A stretch of DNA of 64,000 nucleotides from Pseudomonas pergaminensis (GTDB lineage: Bacteria; Pseudomonadota; Gammaproteobacteria; Pseudomonadales; Pseudomonadaceae): positions 1,488,001-1,552,000 of the forward strand of contig NZ_CP078013.2 of NCBI RefSeq assembly GCF_024112395.2, written 5' to 3'. Below, piece by piece: positions 44,353-52,666 of this stretch; position 1 is the stretch's first letter; every line of letters begins with the position of its first letter. The notes below the pieces were generated by a model. That model was not told where the DNA came from. It did no database searches and was given only the letters and a program-made list of their open reading frames with translations. A program made the translations under genes and the position numbers.

Positions 44353-45699
44353 ATGCAGAACTCGACCCAAGCGGCGAATGCCTGGCGCATTCTGTTCCTG
44401 CTGTTCCTCGCCAACCTGTTCAATTTCTTCGATCGCACCATTCCCGCGATTATCATCGAGCCAATCCGCATGGAATGGCACCTGAGCGACTTTCAGCTCG
44501 GCATCATCGGCACCGCCTTCACCATCGTCTACGCCATTGCGGGGTTGCCGCTCGGGCGCCTGGCCGATACCGGCTCGCGCAGCAAACTCATGGGCTGGGG
44601 CCTGTTCGCCTGGAGCGGGCTGACGGCGGTCAACGGTATGGTTGGCAGTTTCTGGACGTTTTTGCTGGTGCGCATGGGCATTGGCATCGGCGAAGCCAGC
44701 TATGCGCCGGCCGCGAATTCGCTGATTGGCGACCTGTTCCCGGCGCACCGCCGCGCGCGGGCCATGGGGATTTTCATGCTGGGCCTGCCGTTGGGGCTGT
44801 TGCTGGCATTCTTCACCATCGGCTGGATGGTCAAGGCGTTCGACAGCTGGCGCGCACCGTTCTTTATCGCGGCGGTGCCGGGGCTGATCCTCGCGGTGTT
44901 CATGTTCTACATCAAGGAACCCAAGCGCGGTGCGGCAGAAACCGTGCAAGTCTCCCAGGAACGCGTCGACCGCCCGATCCGCCGCGTACTGGCGGTGCCG
45001 ACCTTCTTGTGGCTGGTGTTGGCCGGGCTGTGCTTCAACTTCGCCACGTACGCGTGTAACTCGTTCCTGGTGCCGATGTTGCAGCGTTACTTCCTGATGC
45101 CGTTGCAAGAAGCAGCGGTCGCCACCGGGGTTATCGTGGGGATCACCGGCCTGGTCGGCCTGACCCTGGGTGGCTGGATCGCCGACAAGATCCACCAGCG
45201 TGTCGCCAACGGCCGGCTGTTGTTCGCCGCGTTCAGCCTGGTCATCTCCACCGTGACCACAGCCTGGGCGTTGCACGCAGGGCGCATCGAGATCGGCGTA
45301 TTCGTGGCGCTGTTCAGTGTGGGTTGGCTGTTCGCCTATAACTTCTACACCTGCGTGTACACGGCGATCCAGGACGTGGTCGAACCGCGCCTGCGGGCCA
45401 CGGCAATGGCGCTGTTTTTTGCCGGGCTGTATTTGCTGGGCGGCGGCATGGGGCCGATCGTTGTCGGGGGCCTGTCCGATCACTTTGCCCACTCGGCGAT
45501 GTATGCGGCGGGGGCGGAGCAGATGACCGAGGCTTACAAGGCGGTGGGGTTGCATGACGCCATGTACCTGATTCCGGTGGCGTTGTTCCTGACCATGCTG
45601 TTTCTGTTCCAGGCGTCGCGCAGTTTTGTGCGCGATGCCCAGCGGATGAAGGATGGGTTGGGGGTGGTTGAGGTGCCGGCGTCCGCGGCGACGGCTTGA
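44353..45699 (+). CDS. MFS transporter of the Spinster type
   Basis: 448 residues with 12 predicted helices. The N-terminal LFLANLFNFFDRTIPAIIIEPIRMEW, the loop GRLADTGSRSKLMGWGLFAWSG and GIGIGEASYAPAANSLIGDLFP match Spns-like major facilitator proteins. Substrates of bacterial members are mostly unknown (lipids or organic anions). The ATG at 44353 is preceded by AAAAGAGACGGACCC. The C-terminal tail is short. Convergent to rapA across a REP pair and a terminator. Confidence 0.85.
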   Translation: MQNSTQAANAWRILFLLFLANLFNFFDRTIPAIIIEPIRMEWHLSDFQLGIIGTAFTIVYAIAGLPLGRLADTGSRSKLMGWGLFAWSGLTAVNGMVGSFWTFLLVRMGIGIGEASYAPAANSLIGDLFPAHRRARAMGIFMLGLPLGLLLAFFTIGWMVKAFDSWRAPFFIAAVPGLILAVFMFYIKEPKRGAAETVQVSQERVDRPIRRVLAVPTFLWLVLAGLCFNFATYACNSFLVPMLQRYFLMPLQEAAVATGVIVGITGLVGLTLGGWIADKIHQRVANGRLLFAAFSLVISTVTTAWALHAGRIEIGVFVALFSVGWLFAYNFYTCVYTAIQDVVEPRLRATAMALFFAGLYLLGGGMGPIVVGGLSDHFAHSAMYAAGAEQMTEAYKAVGLHDAMYLIPVALFLTMLFLFQASRSFVRDAQRMKDGLGVVEVPASAATA

Positions 45700-45712
45700 G
45701 ACCGAGGTGCCG

Positions 45713-45789
45713 CCTTCGCAGGCAAGCCAGCTCCCACATTTTGATTTGTGAATACATTCAAATGTGGGAGCTGGCTTGCCTGCGAAAGG
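45713..45789. repeat. Inverted REP-like repeat pair
   Basis: CCTTCGCAGGCAAGCCAGCT and its inverse AGCTGGCTTGCCTGCGAAAGG are very close together, separated by CCCACATTT and AAATGTGGG, and can form one long hairpin. It lies right after the MFS transporter stop. Confidence 0.87.
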
Positions 45790-45800
45790 GCCTTCAAGGC

Positions 45801-45834
45801 AAAAAAAAGGCCCGCATTGCGCGGGCCTTCTTTA
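45801..45834. terminator. Bidirectional terminator between MFS gene and rapA
   Basis: GGCCCGC and GCGGGCC form a 7-base stem with loop ATTGC, flanked by an 8-base A run and TTCTTTATT. It is strongest for the minus-strand rapA transcript. Confidence 0.9.
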
Positions 45835-45854
45835 TTGGCGGAGCAGGGCGGTGA

Positions 45855-48701
45855 TCAGCCCGCCACCAACACCCGAATCGCTTCCAGTCGCAGCGCCGCC
45901 TTGTCCAGCATGGCCAAGCCTTGCTCACGTTGGGTGCGCAGGGCAACCAGCTCGCTGTCACGCACGGTCGGGTTGACCGCTTGCAACGCGGTCAGGCGCG
46001 CCAGTTCTTCGTCGGTGTCCGCCGCCAGGCGACGCTTGGCCTCGGCCACACGCTCGGCGTGGCGCGGGGTGATCTTCTCTTCACCGGCGTTGATCCGTGG
46101 CGTCAGCTGATCGCGCTGGGCCTGGATGAACTTGTTGGCGCTGGCGCGTGGCACGCTTTCCAGCTGGTCGTTGAGGGTTTCAAACGACACGCGGCTGGAC
46201 AGGTCGTTGCCATTGGCATCCAACAGGCAGCGCAGGGCGGCCGGTGGCAGGTAGCGACCCAGTTGCAGCGAACGCGGGGCCACCACTTCACTCACGTAGA
46301 GCAGTTCCAGCAACACCGTGCCCGGCTTCAGCGCCTTGTTCTTGATCAGTGCCACGGCGGTGTTGCCCATCGAACCGGACAGCACCAGGTCCATGCCGCC
46401 CTGCACCATCGGGTGTTCCCAGGTGATGAACTGCATGTCTTCGCGCGACAGCGCCTGGTTGCGGTCGTAGGTGATGGTCACACCTTCGTCGTCGCCCAGG
46501 GGGAAGCTGGCGTCGAGCATTTTTTCGCTGGGCTTGAGGATCAGCGCGTTTTCCGAATGGTCTTCGCTGTCGATGCCGAACGCGTCGAACAGGGTTTCCA
46601 TGTAAATCGGCAGGGCGAACTGGTCGTCTTGCTCCAGGATGTCCTCGACCAGCGCATCACCTTCACCCGCGCCGCCGGAGTTGAGTTCCAGCAGGCGGTC
46701 GCGACCAGTGTGCAGCTCTTCTTCAAGACGCTCGCGCTCGGCACGGGCCTCGTCGATCAAAGCTTGCCACTCGCTGTCATCGGCATTTTCCAGCAGCGGC
46801 AGCAGGCGTGGGCCGAACTGGTGCTGCAAGGCGTTGCCGGTCGGGCAGGTGTTTAGGAAGGCGTTCAGCGCTTCGTGGTACCACTGGAACAGGCGCTCTT
46901 GCGGGCTGGTTTCCAGGTACGGCACGTGCAGTTCGATCACGTGCTTCTGGCCGATCCGGTCCAGACGGCCGATCCGCTGTTCCAGCAGGTCGGGGTGGGA
47001 CGGCAGGTCGAACAGCACCAAGTGGTGGGAGAACTGGAAGTTGCGGCCTTCACTGCCGATTTCCGAGCAGATCAGCACCTGGGCGCCAAACTCTTCATCG
47101 GCGAAGTAGGCGGCGGCGCGGTCACGCTCGAGGATGTTCATGCCCTCGTGGAACACCGTGGCCGGAATGCCGGAGCGCACGCGCAGGGCGTCTTCCAGGT
47201 CCATGGCGGTTTCGGCGTGGGCACAGATCACCAGGACCTTGGTGCGCTTGAGCATTTTCAGCTGGTCGATCAGCCACTCCACCCGTGGGTCGAAGCGCCA
47301 CCAGCGGTTTTCTTCTTCGACGTCCGGCTGCGACTGGAAGCTGACTTCCGGATACAGCTCGGCGTGTTCGCCCAGCGGCAACTCCAGGTACTCGTCCGGG
47401 TTCGGCAACGGGTAGGCGTGCAGTTTGCGCTCCGGGAAGCCTTGAACCGCGGCGCGGGTGTTGCGGAACAGCACGCGGCCAGTGCCGTGGCGGTCGAGCA
47501 ACTCACGCACCAGGCGTGCGCTGGCTTCGGTGTCGCCATCGTTGACGGCGGTGAGCAGGGCTTCACCTTCGTTGCCGAGGAAACCCTGGATGGTCTTGTG
47601 CGCCGTAGGGGAGAGACGCCCCTTGTCCAGCAGCTCCTGCACGGCTTCGGCGACCGGGCGATAGTTCTCGCTTTCGGCACGGAAGGCGGCGAGGTCGTGG
47701 AAGCGGTTCGGGTCGAGCAGGCGCAGGCGCGCGAAGTGGCTGTCCTGGCCCAATTGTTCCGGGGTGGCGGTAAGCAGCAGCACGCCCGGGATCACTTCGG
47801 CCAGTTGTTCAACCAGCGAGTACTCGGGGCTGGCCTTGTCTTCGTGCCACACCAGGTGGTGAGCTTCGTCGACCACCAGCAGGTCCCAGCCCGCAGCGAA
47901 CAACGCGTCCTGGGCCTTCTCGTCGTCCACCAGCCACTCCAGTGCGACCAGCGCCAACTGGGTGTCTTCGAACGGGTTGGTGGCATCGCTTTCGATAAAG
48001 CGTTCTTCGTCGAACAGCGCAACCTGCAGGTTGAAGCGGCGGCGCATTTCCACCAGCCATTGGTGCTGCAGGTTTTCCGGGACCAGGATCAGCACGCGGT
48101 TGGCGCGGCCCGACAGCAACTGACGATGGATCACCAGGCCGGCTTCGATGGTTTTACCCAGCCCCACTTCGTCGGCCAGCAAAACCCGTGGCGCGATACG
48201 GTCAGCGACTTCGCGGGCGATGTGCAGTTGGTGAGCAATAGGTTGCGCACGCACGCCACCCAGGCCCCAGAGCGAGGACTGCAACTGGCGGCTGGTGTGT
48301 TCCAGGGTGTGGTAGCGCAGCGAGAACCAGGCCAGCGGGTCGATCTGGCCGGCGAACAGACGGTCGCTGGCCAGGCGGAACTGGATGAAGTTGGAGAGTT
48401 GGGTTTCCGGCAGGGTGACCTGCTCGTTCTGCCCATTGAGGCCGTGGTACACCAGCAGGCCATCGACGTCGTCGACTTCCTGCACGGTCATTTTCCAGCC
48501 TTCGAAATGGGTGATGGAGTCGCCCGGCGAAAACCTCACGCGAGTGAGGGGCGCATTCCGTAGCGCATACTGGCGGGTGTCGCCAGTGGCCGGATAGAGC
48601 ACGGTCAACAAGCGGCCGTCCTGTGCCAGAACGGTGCCTAACCCCAGCTCTGCTTCGCTGTCACTAATCCAGCGTTGCCCCGGTTGATACTGCTGCGCCA
48701 T
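45855..48701 (-). CDS. rapA: RNA polymerase-associated Swi2/Snf2 ATPase RapA (HepA)
   Basis: 948 residues, the expected RapA length. N-terminal Tudor/KOW-like domains (1-110: [17 protein letters not shown] and [19 protein letters not shown]), Walker [15 protein letters not shown] (Lys183), DEAH box [10 protein letters not shown] (278-281), motif IV-VI segment [29 protein letters not shown]. It binds core RNA polymerase and recycles it after transcription. The ATG at 48701 starts with [13 protein letters not shown], as in the family. Stand-alone with its own terminator. Confidence 0.97.
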   Translation of the reverse strand: MAQQYQPGQRWISDSEAELGLGTVLAQDGRLLTVLYPATGDTRQYALRNAPLTRVRFSPGDSITHFEGWKMTVQEVDDVDGLLVYHGLNGQNEQVTLPETQLSNFIQFRLASDRLFAGQIDPLAWFSLRYHTLEHTSRQLQSSLWGLGGVRAQPIAHQLHIAREVADRIAPRVLLADEVGLGKTIEAGLVIHRQLLSGRANRVLILVPENLQHQWLVEMRRRFNLQVALFDEERFIESDATNPFEDTQLALVALEWLVDDEKAQDALFAAGWDLLVVDEAHHLVWHEDKASPEYSLVEQLAEVIPGVLLLTATPEQLGQDSHFARLRLLDPNRFHDLAAFRAESENYRPVAEAVQELLDKGRLSPTAHKTIQGFLGNEGEALLTAVNDGDTEASARLVRELLDRHGTGRVLFRNTRAAVQGFPERKLHAYPLPNPDEYLELPLGEHAELYPEVSFQSQPDVEEENRWWRFDPRVEWLIDQLKMLKRTKVLVICAHAETAMDLEDALRVRSGIPATVFHEGMNILERDRAAAYFADEEFGAQVLICSEIGSEGRNFQFSHHLVLFDLPSHPDLLEQRIGRLDRIGQKHVIELHVPYLETSPQERLFQWYHEALNAFLNTCPTGNALQHQFGPRLLPLLENADDSEWQALIDEARAERERLEEELHTGRDRLLELNSGGAGEGDALVEDILEQDDQFALPIYMETLFDAFGIDSEDHSENALILKPSEKMLDASFPLGDDEGVTITYDRNQALSREDMQFITWEHPMVQGGMDLVLSGSMGNTAVALIKNKALKPGTVLLELLYVSEVVAPRSLQLGRYLPPAALRCLLDANGNDLSSRVSFETLNDQLESVPRASANKFIQAQRDQLTPRINAGEEKITPRHAERVAEAKRRLAADTDEELARLTALQAVNPTVRDSELVALRTQREQGLAMLDKAALRLEAIRVLVAG

Positions 48702-48920
48702 GCTGCCTGACTCCCGCCGTGAAAAAGCCGACTATCTTAACGGAACAAGCCCCCACGCCCAAGGACTCTGAGAAAAACTACTCCCTTGGCGCGGCGTATC
48801 GGAGGCCGAATCGACGGGTGGCGGGCACTTGCGAGTGTCGACTGGGTCACAGGTTGGCGAGCCTGTACTCAAGTCGCCCTGCAACCCGCCGAAAGCCTGT
48901 TGATCAGGAGAATAATCATT

Positions 48921-49262
48921 ATGCTGCCACCCATGTTGCCCGTCAGCGTTGTGCCGGTGACGTCACAACTCGATCCGGTGCGCCAGAAGCCGGATATCCC
49001 GCCCGTGGTACCCGTTCAGCCGGGCTCCAACGAGAGCACGATCGACTTGAAAAAGGGCGATGCCGAGACCTCGACCTTTTTGCTGCGTGAAGAACAACGG
49101 CGCCAGCAAGAACAGCAGAAACGCCGGCGCGAGGCCGACGAAGACCCGGAGCAGCACCTGGCCATTCCGGGGGACCTGCTCAACGCCGACAACACCGTGC
49201 CGGTGGTGCCGTTGATCGAAGATGCGCCGCGCCAGGGCTTGTGGGTGGACGTCGAGGTTTAG
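48921..49262 (+). CDS. Small proline-rich protein of unknown function
   Basis: 113 residues: a Pro/Val-rich N-terminus (MLPPMLPVSVVPVTSQLDPVRQ), a basic Gln/Arg/Glu segment (LLREEQRRQQEQQKRRRE, probably helical), and an acidic C-terminus ending WVDVEV. No signal peptide or membrane segment. CAGGAGAATAATCATT precedes the ATG. Its TAG overlaps the stop of the convergent aminotransferase gene. It resembles a Pseudomonas family that is sometimes mislabelled aspartate-semialdehyde dehydrogenase; I see nothing to support that label. Confidence 0.72.
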   Translation: MLPPMLPVSVVPVTSQLDPVRQKPDIPPVVPVQPGSNESTIDLKKGDAETSTFLLREEQRRQQEQQKRRREADEDPEQHLAIPGDLLNADNTVPVVPLIEDAPRQGLWVDVEV

Positions 49263-50440
49263 TCGCGCAATTCCCGTAGGGCGGCTATCAGCAACTCGAT
49301 ATCGTGCTCGTTGTTGAGCGGGCTGACTGAAATCCGCGCCACGCTTTCCAGGCCCCGCGCCTGCATGTCCAGCGGCGTGTACGCGACACCGTTGGCCCCG
49401 ATGTTAATGCGCTTCAACCCCAGGCGCCGCTTGAGTTCAAAGGCATCCCAACCAGCCAGGTTGAAGGCGATCAAGCCGGATTGACGAGTCCCCAGGTCGT
49501 GCAGGGTAATACCCTCAATCCCTTGCAACGCTTCGCGGATTTGCGCGCTGGTCTGCGAAACCCTCTCCCAGACGCGCTCGATGCCCAGTCGATTCATCTC
49601 CTGCAGCGCATTGCCCAGCCCCGCCAGCAAGGCGAAGGATGTTTCGCTGGTTTCAAAGCGCCGTGCATCATTGCGCAGGTCAAAGCCTTGAGCCGTCCAT
49701 GGCGCTGAAAACACGTCACGCTGGGCAGGGTTCAATCGCTCAAGAAAGTCTGGTCGCACATAGAGCAGCGCCGTGCCACGCGGCCCACGCAGGTGTTTGC
49801 GCCCCGCCGACTTGAGCACATCGCACTGCAGCGCTTGCACATCCACCGGCACTTGGCCCACGGCTTGTCCGGCGTCGATGAAGTAGGGGATGGCGTGACG
49901 CCTGGCCACGTCGCCAATGGCTTGGGCAGGGTTGATCAGCCCGCCATTGGCCGGGAGCCAGGTGAGGTCGATCAACTTCACCCTGGCATCGATCATCGAC
50001 TCCAGCGCCAGCGGGCACACGGCGCCGCTTTCATCACAGGGGATGACTTCTATCCGGGCGCCGGCTTGCACCGCCAGGTCCATGCTCGCCAGGTTGCCCC
50101 CCCATTCGTGGCGGCCCACGAGAATGCGATCGCCCGGCTGCCAGGGCCCCAAGGCCTGGAATGCCATGCTCCAGGCGGTCGAGCCACTGCTGGCAAATGC
50201 GATGGATGAGGCGGGGGCGTTAAGCAGTTGCGCGGCGGCACGACGGGCTTTTTCCATCAGCACTGCGCCATGTTCGCCGGCCTCCATCGGGCCGTCGCGG
50301 GCCTCCCGCTGCAGTTGCTCGATGATCGTGTCGAGAGTCGCCTGGCTGGGCAGGGAGGCGCCGGCTGGGTTGAAGTGCACGATGCCGGACTGGCAGCCAG
50401 GCGTTTCATCCCGTAACTGCTGGACGTCGAGCGGGCTCAC
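49259..50440 (-). CDS. Class V aminotransferase/cysteine desulfurase-like PLP enzyme
   Basis: 393 residues of PLP fold type I. PLP-binding Asp and His/Gln environment in YFIDAGQAVGQVPVDV and Lys in VLKSAGRKHLRGPRGTALLYV are visible; the residue after the lysine is His-Leu, unlike the Thr of IscS. The C-terminal VARISVSPLNNEHDIELLI is family-like. No active-site cysteine loop is evident, so it may be an aminotransferase or lyase rather than a sulfurtransferase. The GTG start overlaps the RidA TGA (GTGA), so the two are coupled. Confidence 0.85.
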   Translation of the reverse strand: MSPLDVQQLRDETPGCQSGIVHFNPAGASLPSQATLDTIIEQLQREARDGPMEAGEHGAVLMEKARRAAAQLLNAPASSIAFASSGSTAWSMAFQALGPWQPGDRILVGRHEWGGNLASMDLAVQAGARIEVIPCDESGAVCPLALESMIDARVKLIDLTWLPANGGLINPAQAIGDVARRHAIPYFIDAGQAVGQVPVDVQALQCDVLKSAGRKHLRGPRGTALLYVRPDFLERLNPAQRDVFSAPWTAQGFDLRNDARRFETSETSFALLAGLGNALQEMNRLGIERVWERVSQTSAQIREALQGIEGITLHDLGTRQSGLIAFNLAGWDAFELKRRLGLKRINIGANGVAYTPLDMQARGLESVARISVSPLNNEHDIELLIAALRELRD

Positions 50441-50907
50441 GGGCGCAGCTCGAACAGTGCATCAACCTCCACGGCCACACCGGCGGGCAGGCTGGAGACG
50501 CCCACGGCGGTGCGCACGTGCCGGCCCTTCTCGCCGAGGGCGTTGACCAGCAGGTTGGAGGCACCGTTGGCGACCACGCTTTGTTGCTTGAAGTCGCCGC
50601 TGCTGGCGATAAACACCCCCAGGCGCACGGTACGCACCAGGCGCGACAGGTCATCACCGAGGGCATCGCTCAACTGCCCGAGCAAGCCCAGGGCGGCCAG
50701 CTCTGCCGCGTGTGCGCCTTCGTCATCGCTGATGGACTCGCCCAGCCGACCGACATAAGCCGGTTTGCCATCCACCAGGGGGATTTGCCCGGACACGAAC
50801 AGGTGGTGCTGGCTCACGACATGGTTGATGTAGTTGGCAATCGGCTGGCTGGGTGTGGGCAGTGTGAGGCCCAGGGCTTGCACGCGTTGGCGGAGGGAGT
50901 CGCTCAT
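50437..50907 (-). CDS. RidA-family protein
   Basis: 156 residues, close to the larger YjgF/RidA subgroup. Motifs: FVSGQIPLVDGKPAYVGRLG, HAAELAALGLLGQLSDALGDDLSRLVRTVRL and NALGEKGRHVRTAVGVSSLPAGVAVEVDALFEL. The Arg in GRHVRTAVG corresponds to the imine-binding arginine of RidA, which hydrolyses 2-aminoacrylate released by PLP enzymes. The AUG at 50907 with CAGAGAGGTTTC upstream is used. Coupled to the aminotransferase gene, which suggests detoxifying an enamine product of that enzyme. Confidence 0.88.
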   Translation of the reverse strand: MSDSLRQRVQALGLTLPTPSQPIANYINHVVSQHHLFVSGQIPLVDGKPAYVGRLGESISDDEGAHAAELAALGLLGQLSDALGDDLSRLVRTVRLGVFIASSGDFKQQSVVANGASNLLVNALGEKGRHVRTAVGVSSLPAGVAVEVDALFELRP

Positions 50908-50997
50908 GATGAAACCTCTCTGTTCAGGAGGTTCCAGCATGTGAGGTGTGGCGATGGGCGACAAACGGATAGATCTCACGCGACGTATCGAAAAAAC

Positions 50998-51864
50998 TCA
51001 CGCGTCGGCGCAGGCCTCCTTCAGCCATTGGCTGAAACACGCAGCGGCTTCGCTGGTAGCGCCTTGGGGGGCGATGAGCCAATAGCCGATGTCGCTGTGA
51101 TAGGGCGGCCAATCAAAGGCTTCCACCAGGCTGCCGTCCTGCAGCCGACGCTCGATCAGGCGATGACGGCCCATGGCAATGCCTTGGCCGGCCACGGCGG
51201 CTTCGACCACGATGTTGTAGTCGTGCAGCATTACGCGGGGGTTGCGGGTGAGGTCGACCTGGTAGTGCTCGGACCAATCGGTCCATTCAAATGGCCGGTG
51301 CGATGTCGCCATCAGCAGCGGGCTGTCATGCAGGGCCTTGAACGTCGGGCTGCACACCGGGGAGATGACTTCCGGCATCAATCGCGTGGCCTGCACGTCG
51401 GGCCAGTCGCCCTTGCCGTAGCGGATGGCCAGGTCAACTTCGGCGCCAGCGACGTTGGCCAGTTGGATCGCCGGCAACAACTCCACCTGGATATGCGGAT
51501 AACGGTTTAGAAAGGCGGCCAGGCGTGGCGCCAGCCACAGGGTGGCGAAGGAGGCCAACAGGCCGACGCGCAGCACGGTGGTGCTGGGCGCCGTTCTCTG
51601 GGCGCGAGTGGCGGCGGCGATGGCGTCGAGTGCTGGGCGGATTTCGTCGTAGTACTGTTGGCCGTCGGTAGTCAGATCGATGGCGCGGGTGCGTCTGATA
51701 AACAGCGGTTTACCCAGGTGCTGCTCTAGTTTCTGCACCTGATGACTGAGGGCACTTTGGGTGACCGACAACTCGTTCGCCGCCTTGATAAAACTCAGAT
51801 GCCGCGCGACGGCCTCGAAGGCACGCAGGGCCAGCAGCGGCGGAAGGTCGTTGTGCAGTGCCAC
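50998..51864 (-). CDS. LysR-family regulator (GcvA-like)
   Basis: 288 residues. N-terminal winged helix (LLALRAFEAVARHLSFIKAANELSVTQSALSHQVQKLEQHLG) and effector domain with DLAIRYGKGDWPDV and GQGIAMGRHRLIERRL, characteristic of the GcvA subgroup. The GTG at 51864 is chosen because CAGGAGGCGCACCCG lies just upstream. It lies upstream of ridA on the same strand (91-base gap), so it may control the RidA/aminotransferase pair. Confidence 0.9.
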   Translation of the reverse strand: MALHNDLPPLLALRAFEAVARHLSFIKAANELSVTQSALSHQVQKLEQHLGKPLFIRRTRAIDLTTDGQQYYDEIRPALDAIAAATRAQRTAPSTTVLRVGLLASFATLWLAPRLAAFLNRYPHIQVELLPAIQLANVAGAEVDLAIRYGKGDWPDVQATRLMPEVISPVCSPTFKALHDSPLLMATSHRPFEWTDWSEHYQVDLTRNPRVMLHDYNIVVEAAVAGQGIAMGRHRLIERRLQDGSLVEAFDWPPYHSDIGYWLIAPQGATSEAAACFSQWLKEACADA

Positions 51865-51996
51865 CGGGTGCGCCTCCTGATTTGGGTGGAAAGTGCCGAT
51901 TTTGGGCGATGGCCTGCCTTTTGTCGCCGGTTGATTTGCCGTCGGGCGGGGGAGGCCGCATTATTGAGCCATTCCCTCCACGACGTAAGCCAAGCC

Positions 51997-52158
51997 ATGA
52001 GTGAAGACGACAAGCTGATCGACCTGAATGCCGAACGTGCCAAGCGCGTGCATGACCTCAATGACAAGCGCCTGAATGAAGTGCGCCAGGCATTCGAACA
52101 GGCCATGCCACTGGGCAAAGTGAAGAAAAAGCCGAAGAACAAGCCAAAAAAGCGTTGA
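51997..52158 (+). CDS. Small basic protein of unknown function
   Basis: 53 residues, MSEDDKLIDLNAERAKRVHD with a lysine-rich tail (KVKKKPKNKPKKR). The N-terminal half looks helical. No family is recognised beyond its presence in Pseudomonas-type hypotheticals. It is divergent from the LysR gene, with 132 bases between starts. The sequence before the ATG (GTAAGCCAAGCC) is a weak ribosome site. Confidence 0.6.
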   Translation: MSEDDKLIDLNAERAKRVHDLNDKRLNEVRQAFEQAMPLGKVKKKPKNKPKKR

Positions 52159-52222
52159 AACAGCCTGCATCCATTGATGCAGGTCAGTTATTGCCCTTCT
52201 TTACGCCCCGTCGCGGGCGACA

Positions 52223-52236
52223 TTGATCCCCGTCAA
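52223..52236 (+). promoter_or_regulatory. Anr/FNR box
   Basis: TTGATCCCCGTCAA matches the Anr/FNR consensus TTGATnnnnATCAA at 9 of 10 fixed positions. It is 66 bases upstream of the ccoM start, a normal position for activation under low oxygen. Confidence 0.75.
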
Positions 52237-52301
52237 TTTTCCAACCCGCCTTCTCCATTAACTTAGCCCTATCGCAACAGGGCAAGTGCAGGAGGCCGGT
52301 C

Positions 52302-52418
52302 ATGTTTTTCGATAATGTGGTGTTTGCCGGAGTGCTGACTGTAAGCCTCATGGTGATGTTTTTTGTAGGGTTTGGATTTTTTATCTGGAAAGACGCGAAC
52401 AAGCGTAAAAAACCGTAA
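52302..52418 (+). CDS. ccoM: CcoM-like small subunit of cbb3-type cytochrome oxidase
   Basis: 38 residues: an N-terminal MFFDNVVFAGVLTVSLM, one membrane helix of about 23 residues (FAGVLTVSLMVMFFVGFGFFIW) and a basic tail KDANKRKKP. This matches, from memory, the single-helix CcoM peptide found in Pseudomonas cbb3 oxidase, which helps stabilise the complex in the inner membrane. GCAGGAGGCCGGTC is a strong Shine-Dalgarno before the ATG. An Anr box upstream fits induction at low oxygen, and a terminator follows. The ccoNOQP genes are not in this window. Confidence 0.8.
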   Translation: MFFDNVVFAGVLTVSLMVMFFVGFGFFIWKDANKRKKP

Positions 52419-52453
52419 GTCTTTCCGGATTACATGGGCACGCAAGGCATTTT

Positions 52454-52479
52454 GGGCGACTTCGGTCGCCCTTTTTTTT
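52454..52479 (+). terminator. Intrinsic terminator of ccoM
   Basis: GGGCGAC-TTCG-GTCGCCC with an 8-base T run, 36 bases after the ccoM stop. A tetraloop stem of classic form. Confidence 0.93.
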
Positions 52480-52501
52480 GCCTTGAATTAACACGATGAC
52501 T

Positions 52502-52601
52502 TGTAGGAGCCGGCTTGCCGGCGATGGTCGTTAACGATCAAGCGATATGTCTGGAAAAGCATGGCGCCTTTAGGCCCTTCGCCGCCAAGCCAGCGCCTAC
52601 A
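52502..52601. repeat. Degenerate inverted REP-like pair
   Basis: TGTAGGAGCCGGCTTGCCGG and CCGCCAAGCCAGCGCCTACA are imperfect inverse copies, about 60 bases apart. Related to but divergent from the other pairs. Confidence 0.65.
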
Positions 52602-52613
52602 GAAATACGAACA

Positions 52614-52651
52614 TAAAAAAAGGTGCGACCCTCGCGGATTGCACCTTTTTT
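52614..52651. terminator. Bidirectional terminator downstream of the phosphate transporter
   Basis: GGTGC and GCACC close a hairpin with A and T runs on both sides, 16 bases beyond the minus-strand stop at 52667. Confidence 0.75.
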
Positions 52652-52666
52652 ATTACCGCCGGGTTA

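Noticed and set aside
46875..48563. A 562-codon open frame antisense to rapA
   Set aside because: It is contained in rapA, whose Walker A, DEAH and C-terminal helicase motifs are complete.
49259..50440. IscS/NifS cysteine desulfurase
   Set aside because: The class V fold is present but the mobile loop with the active-site cysteine is not seen, and no iron-sulfur assembly genes are nearby.
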